The notes under the pieces are model-generated. The model saw nothing but the letters and a program-made list of their open reading frames with translations, was not told where the DNA came from and did no database searches. A DNA stretch of 64,000 nt from Arthrobacter gallicola (lineage in GTDB: Bacteria; Actinomycetota; Actinomycetes; Actinomycetales; Micrococcaceae), in NCBI RefSeq assembly GCF_014836775.1, contig NZ_JACSQD010000007.1:1-64000 (forward strand). The letters run 5' to 3'. A program made the translations under genes and the position numbers. Position 1 is the stretch's first letter, and the number at the start of each line of letters is the position of its first letter. Below are positions 18,632-27,601 of the stretch, piece after piece.

Positions 18632-19452
18632 AAACCCCTCAACTGAAAACCCGCCGGATGAAATCCCGTCCAGTCCTGCTCACCCTTGCCGTCATCGGTT
18701 ACGTCATCATGATCGTGCCCATCCTGTTCGTGGTGATGACCTCCTTCACCGCCGGGCGCACGCTGGCGTTCCCGCCCACCGGGTTCTCGCTGCAGTGGTT
18801 CGAGAAGGCGCTCAAGTACGGGCCGTTTATGGAATCGCTGACCTCCTCGCTGCTGCTGGCGGTGGTGGCCACCGCGCTGGCCCTGCTGCTCGGGGTGCCC
18901 GTGGCCCTGGCCATTGCGCGCAGCAAGCTGGCGGGCAAAAGCGCCATCCAGACCTTCTTCGCCTCGCCGCTGATTGTGCCGGAGCTGGTGATCGGCCTGG
19001 CGCTGTATCAGCAGCTGGTCATCACGCTGCGGGCGGATACCTTCTGGGTGCTGCTGATCGGGCACGTGGTCATCCTGATGCCGTACACCGTCCGGGTCAC
19101 CGGCTCCACCCTGGTGCTCAGCGACCTCAGCATCGAAGACGCCGCCCGCGGCCTGGGCGCGACGCCGCTGCACACCTTCCGCACGGTGACCCTGCCCCTG
19201 ATGCGGCCGGGCCTGATCTCCGCGGCGCTGCTGAGCTTCATCACCTCGTTCAACAACGTGCCGCTGTCCCTGCTGCTGCAAAGCCGGGATTTCAGCACCT
19301 TCCCGATCACCATGCTGGATTACGTCCAGCAGTCCTACGACCCCATGATCGCCGCCATGTCCACGCTGATCATGGCCGGCACCGTCATCATCGCCATCAT
19401 CGCCGAGCGGACCGTGGGCTTCGCCAAAATCTTCGGAGGTATCAACTCGTGA
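18628..19452 (+). CDS. ABC transporter permease (PotC-like)
   Basis: 274 residues from a GTG that overlaps the preceding stop by four bases. Six membrane helices, with the EAA-type loop EDAARGLGATPLHTFRTVTLPLMRPGLI near residues 170-196. It pairs with the PotB-like protein to form the membrane channel. Stop overlaps the ATPase start by a GTGA. Confidence 0.88.
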   Translation: MKTPQLKTRRMKSRPVLLTLAVIGYVIMIVPILFVVMTSFTAGRTLAFPPTGFSLQWFEKALKYGPFMESLTSSLLLAVVATALALLLGVPVALAIARSKLAGKSAIQTFFASPLIVPELVIGLALYQQLVITLRADTFWVLLIGHVVILMPYTVRVTGSTLVLSDLSIEDAARGLGATPLHTFRTVTLPLMRPGLISAALLSFITSFNNVPLSLLLQSRDFSTFPITMLDYVQQSYDPMIAAMSTLIMAGTVIIAIIAERTVGFAKIFGGINS

Positions 19453-20516
19453 GCACGCCCGCAGCAGAATTCGTGAACGTGAGCCAGAATTACGGCAATT
19501 CCCTGGCCGTGGACTCCATCAACCTGCAAATCGAGGAGGGGAAACTGACCACCCTGCTCGGTCCCAGCGGCTGCGGCAAAACCACCAGCCTGCGCATGCT
19601 GGCCGGTTACCTGCAGCCCACCGCCGGGCAGATCATCATCGGCGGCTCGGACGCCACCGGGCTTCCGCCGGAGAAGCGGAACCTGGGCATGGTCTTCCAG
19701 TCTTATGCGCTCTTCCCGCACCTGACCATCGCGGACAACGTGGGCTACGGCCTGAAGCTGCGCAAGGTGCCGGCGGCGGAGCGCAAGGCCCGGATCGCCG
19801 AGTGCCTGGACATGGTGGGCCTGGGCCACCTGGCCGACCGCAAGCCGAAGGCCCTCTCCGGCGGCCAGCAGCAGCGCGTGGCGCTGGCCCGCGCGATCGC
19901 CATCCGGCCCCGGCTGCTGCTGCTCGATGAGCCGCTGTCCAACCTGGACGCCCGGCTGCGGGTGCAGATGCGCGCTGAGATCCGCCGGATCCAGGCCGAA
20001 ACCGGGCTGACCGTGGTGCTGGTGACGCACGACCAGGACGAGGCCCTGGAGATGTCCGACTCCATGGTCCTGATGCGCGCCGGGAAGATCGAGCAGACCG
20101 GTTCCCCGGCGGAGGTCTTCACCCGTCCGGCCAGCCGGTTCGCCGCCGACTTCCTGGGCTACGAGAACTTCCTGGAACTGCCCGGCCGCGGCCTGGCCAC
20201 CATCCGCCCGGAGCACCTGCACCTTGCCGCGCCGGGACAGCCGGCCGACGGCGGCGGGCTGGCGCTGGACGCCGTCGTCACCTCGGTGGCCTACCGCGGC
20301 ACGGACGAGATTGTCACGGCCGACGCCGGCGGAACCCTGCTGAAGGTCTCGGTGCACCGCAATTCGCAGAGCGCCTCCCTGCCGGCGCTGCGCCCGGGCG
20401 ATCCGGTCCGGGTCACCGCCAGCGGCGGGGACATTGTGGACCTGCCCGACGACGTCGTGCCCTCCCCGGTCAGCGCGCCCCGCGCGGCTGCGGCTCCCGC
20501 CTCCCCGGCGGCCTAA
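19449..20516 (+). CDS. ABC transporter ATP-binding protein (PotA-like)
   Basis: 355 residues from a GTG overlapping the permease stop; a longer upstream open frame is only the permease region in another frame. Walker A GPSGCGKTT (about residues 38-46), Q-loop MVFQSYALFPHLT, signature LSGGQQQRVALARA, Walker B LLLLDEPLSNLD and the switch His in LVTHDQDEAL. A C-terminal TOBE-like domain (about 260-340, with TIRPEHLHLA) is present. It ends in an Ala/Pro-rich tail. Confidence 0.92.
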   Translation: MSTPAAEFVNVSQNYGNSLAVDSINLQIEEGKLTTLLGPSGCGKTTSLRMLAGYLQPTAGQIIIGGSDATGLPPEKRNLGMVFQSYALFPHLTIADNVGYGLKLRKVPAAERKARIAECLDMVGLGHLADRKPKALSGGQQQRVALARAIAIRPRLLLLDEPLSNLDARLRVQMRAEIRRIQAETGLTVVLVTHDQDEALEMSDSMVLMRAGKIEQTGSPAEVFTRPASRFAADFLGYENFLELPGRGLATIRPEHLHLAAPGQPADGGGLALDAVVTSVAYRGTDEIVTADAGGTLLKVSVHRNSQSASLPALRPGDPVRVTASGGDIVDLPDDVVPSPVSAPRAAAAPASPAA

Positions 20517-20666
20517 AGCCGGGCGGGGGCCTGCTGGTTTTCCCCCAAACCGGCTGGCTCCCGCCCTTCCCAGGTCCAACCCGACCTCTTTGCCCTGAAC
20601 TTCCCGATTGCCCTGAACCTACGCGGCGCACCTGTGCCGGGTACCACCGAAAGGAAACGAATCACC

Positions 20667-21746
20667 ATGTCACTCCCCCGCAACCGCGCAGCCAAGCTGG
20701 CTGCTGCTGCCTCGGTGACCGTCAGCGCCGCCCTCGTCCTGTCCGGCTGCGGTGCCTCCGGCGATGCTGCCGGGGAGTCCCGGACCCTGGTCCTGAGTGC
20801 CTTCCCGTTCGGTGTTGAGCCGTTTGAGGAGGCCGTGGTGAAGCCGTTTGAAGCGAAGACCGGCATCAACGTGGAGATCGAGACTGGCTCCAACGCTGAC
20901 CGGCTCTCCTCTCTGGACCTGGCCGACGGGGATGCCGGCATCGACGTGATGCTGATGTCCGATTTCTACGCCGCCATGGGCGAGGAAAAGGGCCTGTTCC
21001 AGGCCGTTGACGCCGATAAGGTTCCGAATCTGGAGAACATCGCGGACTTCGCCGTGTCCGATGACTTCTCCGGCCCGTCCTACAGCTACCAGCTCAACGG
21101 TGTGATGTACCGGACCGCTGATGTGAGCGCTGAAAAGGCCGCCAGCTGGGACCTCTACGGGGACAAGAGCTACGCCGGACGGCTGGCCTTCCCGGACATT
21201 TCCACCACCGGCGGCCAGCTGTCGGTGACCGCTGCGGCCTCCAGCTACGGCTCGGACCCCTACGACATTGACGCCGCACTGGAAACGATTGGCGGCTGGG
21301 CACCGAACATCCTGAAGTTCGTCTCCTCCTCCACCGAAATCACCAACCTGCTGGTGCAGGGCGAGATTGTTGCCTCCCCCACGCTGAACGGTTTCGCCAC
21401 GGATCTGATGGCCTCCGGGGAGCCGGTGGCCTGGACCGCCACCGATACCGGCCGCTACATGGCCACCAACCGGGTGCTGATTCCGTCCGGCGCCAAGAAC
21501 GTGGACGCCGCGCACGAGTTCATCGACTACCTGCTCTCCGCCGAAGCGCAGACCGCGTCCGCGGAACTGGTCGGCGACCTGCCGGTGAACCCGGACGCCA
21601 CCGTGCCGGACTCGCTGACCGCCGTCGTCGGCGATATTGCCGAGGACCCGATCGCCGCCGGTTTCTCCACCCTGGACTTCGCCACCATCGTGGCGAACTA
21701 CGACTCCTGGGTGGACCGCTTTGCCCGTGAGGCCTCTTCCAAGTAA
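20667..21746 (+). CDS. ABC transporter substrate-binding lipoprotein (PotD/PhnS-like)
   Basis: 359 residues; ATG at 20667 with an AAGGAAA site, and a following signal peptide ending in the lipobox LSGC. An upstream in-frame extension is disregarded for this reason. The mature protein is a periplasmic-binding type 2 domain (TLVLSAFPFGVEPFEEAVVKPFEAKTGI, GIDVMLMSDFYAAMGEEKGLF). It is 150 bases downstream of the ATPase gene and 49 bases before the deaminase. Ligand unresolved; see the findings. Confidence 0.88.
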   Translation: MSLPRNRAAKLAAAASVTVSAALVLSGCGASGDAAGESRTLVLSAFPFGVEPFEEAVVKPFEAKTGINVEIETGSNADRLSSLDLADGDAGIDVMLMSDFYAAMGEEKGLFQAVDADKVPNLENIADFAVSDDFSGPSYSYQLNGVMYRTADVSAEKAASWDLYGDKSYAGRLAFPDISTTGGQLSVTAAASSYGSDPYDIDAALETIGGWAPNILKFVSSSTEITNLLVQGEIVASPTLNGFATDLMASGEPVAWTATDTGRYMATNRVLIPSGAKNVDAAHEFIDYLLSAEAQTASAELVGDLPVNPDATVPDSLTAVVGDIAEDPIAAGFSTLDFATIVANYDSWVDRFAREASSK

Positions 21747-21750
21747 TCCC

Positions 21751-21765
21751 CGGGGCCCAGCCCCG
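21751..21765 (+). terminator. small hairpin between binding protein and deaminase
   Basis: CGGGGC-CCA-GCCCCG immediately after the binding-protein stop; a 6-base GC stem. It may act as an mRNA stabiliser or weak attenuator rather than a full terminator. Confidence 0.3.
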
Positions 21766-21795
21766 ATCCATCCGCAGCATTGAAAGTCAGGACGC

Positions 21796-22947
21796 ATGAC
21801 CAGCACTGAAACCCAGCCCGGCCCGGCCCAGACAGCCCAGGAAGCCACGGCCCTGCAGCAGTTCGCTGCCCGGCTGCCGAAGACGGACCTGCACTGCCAC
21901 CTCATCGGCACGGTACGGGCCACTACCTTCGCCGAGCTGGCCGCCAAGGCAGGCCTGGAGCTGCCGGAGGACCCGGAGACGATCTTCGCGAACATCTCCT
22001 CGGTGATGCGGGACTTTACCCCGTACGAGAATGCCCGGATTCCGATTGTGGAGGACGGCTCCCTCGACCCCGCCGGCGAGAGGTACTCCCTGTTCCAGGC
22101 CTCCGACTGGGTGATGCAGTCCCTGACCGAGGCCACTGACCTCACCCGCATCACCTACGAGGCGTTTGAGGCCGCGCACCGGACCAGCAACACCCGCCAC
22201 CTGGAGCTGTTCATCGATGACGTTCCGCCGAACCTCACCGAGCTAGGCTACGCCGGCTGCGTGGAGGCGTATGCGGAGGGCATCCGGATGGCCGAGCGGG
22301 ACTTCGGCATGACCGGCCGGCTGATCGTCGGGATCGACCGCAGCAAGGACGGCGCCTATGCCGTGCGGCGCGTGCAGCAGATCCTGAACGCTCCGCACGA
22401 GTACGTGGTGGGGATTGGTCTGGACAACCTGGAAACCGCCGGCCCGCCGGAGCGTTTCGAGGCTGCCTACCAGCTGGCCGGCAAGGGCGGACTGAAGCGC
22501 ACCGCGCACTCCTCGGAGCACGCTCCGGTGGCGGTCAACACGATCACCTGCCTGGATGTGCTGGGCTGCGACCGGATTGACCACGGCTACTTTGTGATGG
22601 AGGACGACGCCGTGATCGCCCGGATGCGCGAGGAGCAGGTTCCGTTCACCGGCATCTTCACCACCTCGCGCCGGTCCTGGCGTCCGTGGCGGCGCGCCTC
22701 GATCAAGGCCATGGTCGACGCCGGCCTGAACGTTATTCTTGCCTCGGACGATCCGGGGATGTTCCCCACGAACCTCGCCAACGAGTACCGGATCGCCGTC
22801 GACGACCTCGGCCTGGACCGTGCCTGGCTGCGGAAGTCCGCGCTGGCCGGTGCGGACGCGTGCTGGCTGCCGGACGCGGAGAAGGCTGCGCTGAAGGCGT
22901 CCATGACGGCGGAGATTGATGCGCTGGAGAAGGAACTGTTTGGGTAG
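21796..22947 (+). CDS. adenosine deaminase family protein
   Basis: 383 residues. Metal-dependent amidohydrolase fold that deaminates adenosine, adenine or related purines. Zinc ligands are visible in KTDLHCHLIGT (His36 and His38 region), the catalytic Glu in HSSEHAP near residue 238, the His of CDRIDHGY near residue 261 and the Asp pair of ILASDDPGMFP near residue 318. The usual HLDG is changed to HLIG, and HAGE to HSSE, so the substrate may differ from adenosine. The gene ends the PotABCD-like operon and is probably cotranscribed with it. Confidence 0.88.
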   Translation: MTSTETQPGPAQTAQEATALQQFAARLPKTDLHCHLIGTVRATTFAELAAKAGLELPEDPETIFANISSVMRDFTPYENARIPIVEDGSLDPAGERYSLFQASDWVMQSLTEATDLTRITYEAFEAAHRTSNTRHLELFIDDVPPNLTELGYAGCVEAYAEGIRMAERDFGMTGRLIVGIDRSKDGAYAVRRVQQILNAPHEYVVGIGLDNLETAGPPERFEAAYQLAGKGGLKRTAHSSEHAPVAVNTITCLDVLGCDRIDHGYFVMEDDAVIARMREEQVPFTGIFTTSRRSWRPWRRASIKAMVDAGLNVILASDDPGMFPTNLANEYRIAVDDLGLDRAWLRKSALAGADACWLPDAEKAALKASMTAEIDALEKELFG

Positions 22948-22973
22948 GTTTTCACTGCTGAACTGACCGTCAG

Positions 22974-23018
22974 AGAAGGGGTCTCCCGGGTGCGATCTGC
23001 GTCTGGGAGGCCCCTTCT
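22974..23018 (+). terminator. hairpin terminator after the deaminase operon
   Basis: AGAAGGGG-TCTCCC (22974-22987) pairs with GGGAGG-CCCCTTCT (23005-23018), 14 bases with one mismatched pair, 17-base loop, 26 bases after the stop. No strong U-run, as usual for high-GC actinobacteria. Confidence 0.7.
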
Positions 23019-23073
23019 GGTTTCAGGGGCGCCGGGGTTTCGTCCCGGGGTGAAGGCCCCTTCGGCCCCCTGC

Positions 23074-24522
23074 TCAGAGCACTATCCAGCCCCGCGCCAA
23101 GGCGAGCACACCGGCAACTGCTCCTGCCACCGTTATGAGGAAAAGGAACAGCTCCCCTCTCCGGAAGACGCGCTGGCCCTGTTCACGGCGCGCGATCACA
23201 AATAGGACGGTGGCAGGGGCGTAAAAGATCATCGAAAGCAGCACCAGGGGCAGCCCGGCGGCATAAACCAGGAAGACCGAGTAAATGGTGGCAATAACGG
23301 CAATAGTCAGGTCGCCCCGCCGGATGCGGCTCGGGACTCCGTCATACGTTTCACCGTTCCAGCCGAGCTTGAGGGCGTAGAGGGCCGCGAAAAGGAGCGA
23401 AAACAGCGTCAGGACCGCGGTCATGTCCAGTGCGAAGTCAAATGCGTCCTCGGAGAAGTAGGTGATGACCATCATCAGCTGGCTCAGCAGGGTGCTCAGC
23501 AGCAGAGCATTGACCGGAACGTCGACGGCACTGACGCGGGACAGGAACTGCGGCATGTCCTTCTCCCTGGCAGCCACATACAGGACCTCCGCAGCCATCA
23601 GGCTCCAGGCTAGGTAAGCCCCCATCACCGAAATGATCAGTCCTGCGCTGACGAACACCAATCCCCAGGTCCCCACTCCCGCGTCCAGGACACCGGCCAT
23701 GGATGGTTGGCGCAGCTCGGCGAGCTGTTCCATCGGCAGGACCCCGTAGGAAACGATCGTGACCGAGGCAAAGATGGCGAAGACGCTCAGAAAGCCGAGG
23801 ACGGTGGCCCGGCCAACGTCCTCCCGCCGTCGGGCATGGCGCGAGTACACGCTGGCACCTTCAACACCGAGGAACACGAACACCGTCACCAGCATCGTGT
23901 TGCTGACCTGCTCGAACAGCGGCCCCGTATAGTCCGCTCCGGTTAGGTTTCCCGCGAAGACGGCGGGATCAAACAGGAAGACAGCAAAGAGCACGAAGAC
24001 CAGGATGGGAACAACCTTGGCGATCGTGACTATCCGGTTAATGGCCGTGGCTTCCCTGATGCCGCGCCTGATCAGGAAGAAGAATCCCCACAACCCGGCC
24101 GAGGACAGCACGACGGCGGGGAGGGTGTCCCCTGCGCCCAACTGCGGAAACAGGGCTCCCAGCGTGGACATGGTGAGCACCCAGTAGGTGACGTTTCCAA
24201 CGCAGGCGCTGGCCCAATAACCCGCGGCAGAGAAGAATCCCACGTAATTTCCGAAGCCGGCCTTGGCGTAGGAGAAGATCCCCGCATCAAGCGCTGGCTT
24301 TCGCATGGACAGCCGCTGGAAGACGAAGGCCAGCATCAGCATGCCGAAACCGGCAATCAGCCAGGCGACCAGCGCACCCAACACCCCGGTTTCCTCGGCG
24401 AAGCGTCGGGGCAGGGAAAACACCCCGGCCCCAACCATGGACCCAACCACCACGGTGGTGAGGGTCAACAGGGAGAGTTTGGCCGCTGAGGTCTTCTCCC
24501 CTGAAGCAGCAGGATTAGACAT
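23074..24522 (-). CDS. APC family amino-acid antiporter (basic amino acid/ornithine type)
   Basis: 482 residues from the ATG at 24522, preceded by GGAAAG; an upstream in-frame extension of about 80 residues is Arg-rich and unlike the family. About 12 membrane helices. The first carries the APC substrate motif VVVGSMVGAGVFSLPRRFA, and later segments such as ARREDVGRATVLGFLSVFAIFASVTIVSYGVL match arginine/ornithine (ArcD-like) exchangers. No arginine-deiminase pathway genes are adjacent. Confidence 0.85.
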   Translation of the reverse strand: MSNPAASGEKTSAAKLSLLTLTTVVVGSMVGAGVFSLPRRFAEETGVLGALVAWLIAGFGMLMLAFVFQRLSMRKPALDAGIFSYAKAGFGNYVGFFSAAGYWASACVGNVTYWVLTMSTLGALFPQLGAGDTLPAVVLSSAGLWGFFFLIRRGIREATAINRIVTIAKVVPILVFVLFAVFLFDPAVFAGNLTGADYTGPLFEQVSNTMLVTVFVFLGVEGASVYSRHARRREDVGRATVLGFLSVFAIFASVTIVSYGVLPMEQLAELRQPSMAGVLDAGVGTWGLVFVSAGLIISVMGAYLAWSLMAAEVLYVAAREKDMPQFLSRVSAVDVPVNALLLSTLLSQLMMVITYFSEDAFDFALDMTAVLTLFSLLFAALYALKLGWNGETYDGVPSRIRRGDLTIAVIATIYSVFLVYAAGLPLVLLSMIFYAPATVLFVIARREQGQRVFRRGELFLFLITVAGAVAGVLALARGWIVL

Positions 24523-24819
24523 GAATCTTTCCAATCGGGCGTGGCGGCTGTTGAGGCGGCACCGGTGAAACAACAGTGGACGGGCGGACCGCTTGCTGCC
24601 TAAGATCCCCGTCGGCAGCCTGACTATTATCCTCCGAATGTCAGCGGGATCCGAATCGGCGATCAGCACCTCCAGTCGGTTTCCCGAAGGGATCCTGGCG
24701 GTGGAAAGCGGAAGCCCCGCTGCCCGGACGCGGCGTCGCGGAAGGACATACTGGTTCCTTCGGCGGCCCATCCCTGACCTAAGTTTTGAGTGTCTGACAC
24801 AACTTTTTGAGGGGCTCCC

Positions 24820-26001
24820 TTGGCATCACCGCAATCGCGTTCCGGCGGCTCCTTCGACTACGCCGTGGTGGGTGCAGGGCTGGCCGGCGCGGCAACTGCC
24901 TGGCGGCTCGCCCAGCGCGGCTTCCACGTGGCGATCCTGGAACGCAGCGAGCCCGCCAACAGCACCGGGAGTTCCCACGGCTCCGCCCGGATCTTCCGCT
25001 ACGCCTACGAGGATCCGTTCTACACAGGTCTGGTCCAGTCCGCCGCCGCCGGCTGGAAGGAACTGGAGACGGCGCACGGAGCGCCGCTGATCCGCCCCAC
25101 CGGGTGCCTGGATTTCGGGGAGGAACATGCCCCGAAGCGTTTCGCCGCTGGCCTGGACGAGGCCGGTGTCACCCACGAGCTGCTGTCCCGGGACGAGGCC
25201 TCCGCGCGGTGGCCGCACTTCGCCTTCACCACCGACGTGCTCTGGCACCCGGACGCTGGCGTGATTGACGCCGAAGGTGCGGTCCACGCCATGGTGGCAG
25301 CCGCCGTCGCGCATTCGGCGACGCTCCTGACGGATTGGACCGTGGCCTCCGTCGCCAAGTCCGGGGCAGGCTACGCGTTGACCAGCAGCGACGGTCGGAC
25401 GCTGGATGCCCGTAACGTAATCATCGCCGCCGGTGGGTGGCTGCCGGGCCTGCTGGGGAACCTGGACCTGCCGAGCACGTTCCTCCGCTCCCTGCCCACC
25501 TTCGAAGTCCGGCAGGAGATGGCCTTCCACTTCCCCTACCGCGACCAGCCGGCACCGGAGACCCCGTGGCCCACCTTTATTCATAAGGCTGGCGGGATGC
25601 AGGTTTACGGCCTGCCGGGTGGGCGCGACGCCGGGCACCGGGGCCAGAAGGTCGCCGAATACAACGGTGGCAAGGTGCTTCCTGATGCTGCTGCTCAGGA
25701 CGGGAAGATCGATCCGGCGCACCGCCAGCGGATGGTCGACTACGTCTCGCAGTATCTGCCGGGCTTGGTCCCGGAGCCCTACGCCGAAACCACCTGCCTG
25801 TTCACCAACACGCCTACCGAGGACTTCGTGATCGACCGGGCCGACGGCATCACGGTGCTCTCGCCCTGTTCCGGGCACGGCGCCAAGTTCGCTCCCCTGC
25901 TGGGCGAGCTGGCGGCGGACCTCGCCACCGGAACCGGCACGGTTCCGGCGCGGTTCCGGCCAAGTTCCGGCGCGGTTCCGGCCAGGAACAGCACGCGCTG
26001 A
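24820..26001 (+). CDS. FAD-dependent oxidoreductase, monomeric sarcosine oxidase/SolA-like
   Basis: 393 residues from a TTG with a GAGGGG site. N-terminal dinucleotide loop VVGAGLAGAATAWRLAQRG (about residues 15-33), the sarcosine-oxidase segment SSHGSARIFRYAYEDP, and the C-terminal CSGHGAKFAPLLGEL whose Cys covalently holds FAD in monomeric sarcosine and N-methyltryptophan oxidases. It oxidises N-methyl or secondary amines with H2O2 release. The last ~20 codons are GTTCCGGC-type tandem repeats. It is divergent from the antiporter with a 297-base gap that shows no other gene. Confidence 0.88.
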   Translation: MASPQSRSGGSFDYAVVGAGLAGAATAWRLAQRGFHVAILERSEPANSTGSSHGSARIFRYAYEDPFYTGLVQSAAAGWKELETAHGAPLIRPTGCLDFGEEHAPKRFAAGLDEAGVTHELLSRDEASARWPHFAFTTDVLWHPDAGVIDAEGAVHAMVAAAVAHSATLLTDWTVASVAKSGAGYALTSSDGRTLDARNVIIAAGGWLPGLLGNLDLPSTFLRSLPTFEVRQEMAFHFPYRDQPAPETPWPTFIHKAGGMQVYGLPGGRDAGHRGQKVAEYNGGKVLPDAAAQDGKIDPAHRQRMVDYVSQYLPGLVPEPYAETTCLFTNTPTEDFVIDRADGITVLSPCSGHGAKFAPLLGELAADLATGTGTVPARFRPSSGAVPARNSTR

Positions 26002-26036
26002 CCACTCACCCAGCTGAGGGCCCACCCAGGTAAGCC

Positions 26037-26462
26037 CTAACCAGCGGTCCCCGCTGCAGTTCCCGGCCCAGGCCGGGGCTCCAGGAACCGCCGCGTGCCA
26101 GCCCGGGCGAGCATCAGCACCACAATGAGCGCCGTCACCAGGAAGAACCCGCCTAGGTGGACGCTGCCGCGGAAGACCACGGCCGTCAGCTCGAGGACCA
26201 GGAACTTGCTTCCCGGCAGGACCAGCAGGAGCATCGCGGCACTCACCGCCCGCCTCGGTCCCGGCTGGCCCGGCCGCAGCCGCTGAAGCAGCCGCGTCTT
26301 CGCCCAGACGACCACTTCCAGCACCACCTTGAGCAGCACCGCGCTCAGCAGGGTGATCAGGAATGACTCGGTAATCACCGCGGGAAAGAACTGCACGAAC
26401 AGACCCAGCACCACGGTGTAGGCGAAGACGTCCACCACGTCGAGCGGCCCCAGCTGTTTCAT
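26037..26462 (-). CDS. small integral membrane protein in the Pel-like operon
   Basis: 141 residues from ATG 26462; a longer upstream frame reads antisense-like through the neighbouring hydrolase. Four hydrophobic helices (around VVLGLFVQFFPAVI, FLITLLSAVLLKVVLEVVVW, VSAAMLLLVLPGSKFLVLELTAVVF, GGFFLVTALIVVLMLARAG). It lies 35 bases after the hydrolase stop on the same strand and so belongs to the same operon. No known family recognised. Confidence 0.7.
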   Translation of the reverse strand: MKQLGPLDVVDVFAYTVVLGLFVQFFPAVITESFLITLLSAVLLKVVLEVVVWAKTRLLQRLRPGQPGPRRAVSAAMLLLVLPGSKFLVLELTAVVFRGSVHLGGFFLVTALIVVLMLARAGTRRFLEPRPGPGTAAGTAG

Positions 26463-26497
26463 GGGGCGAGTGTAGGCCAGGTAGACGCGCCGGGTGG

Positions 26498-27601
26498 TCA
26501 GCCCCTCCGGCGGAACAGGACTCCGCGCTGCGGCGGCAGGATGCACGACGACGGCGCGGGGCGGCCGGCGTCGTCCACCATCCCGGCGGGGATGCGCACC
26601 TTGCGCCGGCGCCGTCCGTCGCGGTTGAAGTTCACGGCCGCGAAGCCACCCTCGAACTCGCGCCACCAGGTATGGCCCCTCCCCTGCGGCCTGCCGCGCG
26701 GCGGCCCGAGCTGCCAGTCGAGTTCCGGGGCGTGCTGGGTGCGGCTGTAGTCGTCGTGGGCGGTGGCCGAGTAGGCTCCCCTGCCTTCGCCGAAAATCCA
26801 GAACGCTGACAATCCGTACAGGAAATTCGGATGCTGGTCGTTGCCGTCGGTGGGGACGCGGAGGATTGAGAGTCCCGGCCCGCCGGCCTGGGGCAGCTGG
26901 GCCTCGGCGGTCGCCGGGTCGAAGAGGTGCTCCGGGCCGTAGCCGAGCCACACCTCCTCAAAGCCGCCACCGTAGGCAGCATGGGCCGCCCAGCGGCCGG
27001 TTTCCCGGCGCGACTCGGCAATGTTGGGCACCAGGATCTTTCCCACACTGTTCAGCGCCGTCCCGGCGGCGTTCACCAGGTCTCCGAGTGCGGTGCGGAG
27101 AACGCTCATGTCAGCGGCCCCGGGGATCGGCAGGTTCAGCCCGTAGTAGTCGTCGAAGACGTCGTTGTCCGCCAGCACGCCGTCGAAGGGTGAGCCGTGG
27201 AATTCGGCCAGCACGTTTTCCACCCAGCGGCGCTGGTAGCCCGGCTCCCAGACCTTCATCTGCCAGTGCCCCGGATACCGTTCCCACTCGATCCGCGCCC
27301 CGTCCAGGCGCGTGGCGAACCAGCCCCCGCCGTCGTCGTCGTCCTCCAACGCAACAGCGGCAGCCTCCGCCTCCGCGAAGGAAACCCCCGAACTGTAGAC
27401 CGGGCCCGGTTCATAGCTGCGCACCGAGGACAAGCACTTGTAGGCCAGGACCGTCATGTCCGGACGCAGCCGCTTGAGCTCCCGGGCGGCCCCGGTTTCC
27501 CAGGGCTGCAAAATCGCCGCACAGTAGTGCTCGGCGGCGAACCTGACCTGCTCCGAGCTCACCGGATCCCCGTACCGGATCCAGGCACCGACTCCGCTCA
27601 T
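26498..27601 (-). CDS. putative glycoside hydrolase (GHL15/GH114-like barrel) in exopolysaccharide operon
   Basis: 367 residues. Resembles hypothetical glycosidase barrels related to GH114/GH166: an early strand LKRLRPDMTVLAYKC (about residues 42-56) and the acidic strand end FDGVLADNDVFDDYYGL with D145/D147 as likely catalytic or ligand residues, as in those families. No signal peptide. Its ATG overlaps the stop of the PelF-like gene by ATGA. In Pel systems PelA carries a related GH166 domain, so a role in trimming the product is plausible but is inference. Confidence 0.65.
   Translation of the reverse strand: MSGVGAWIRYGDPVSSEQVRFAAEHYCAAILQPWETGAARELKRLRPDMTVLAYKCLSSVRSYEPGPVYSSGVSFAEAEAAAVALEDDDDGGGWFATRLDGARIEWERYPGHWQMKVWEPGYQRRWVENVLAEFHGSPFDGVLADNDVFDDYYGLNLPIPGAADMSVLRTALGDLVNAAGTALNSVGKILVPNIAESRRETGRWAAHAAYGGGFEEVWLGYGPEHLFDPATAEAQLPQAGGPGLSILRVPTDGNDQHPNFLYGLSAFWIFGEGRGAYSATAHDDYSRTQHAPELDWQLGPPRGRPQGRGHTWWREFEGGFAAVNFNRDGRRRRKVRIPAGMVDDAGRPAPSSCILPPQRGVLFRRRG

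Noticed and set aside
24523..24771. Extra N-terminal stretch for the APC antiporter
   Set aside because: Arg-rich and unlike the family; the ATG 24522 has a ribosome site and directly precedes the first transport segment.
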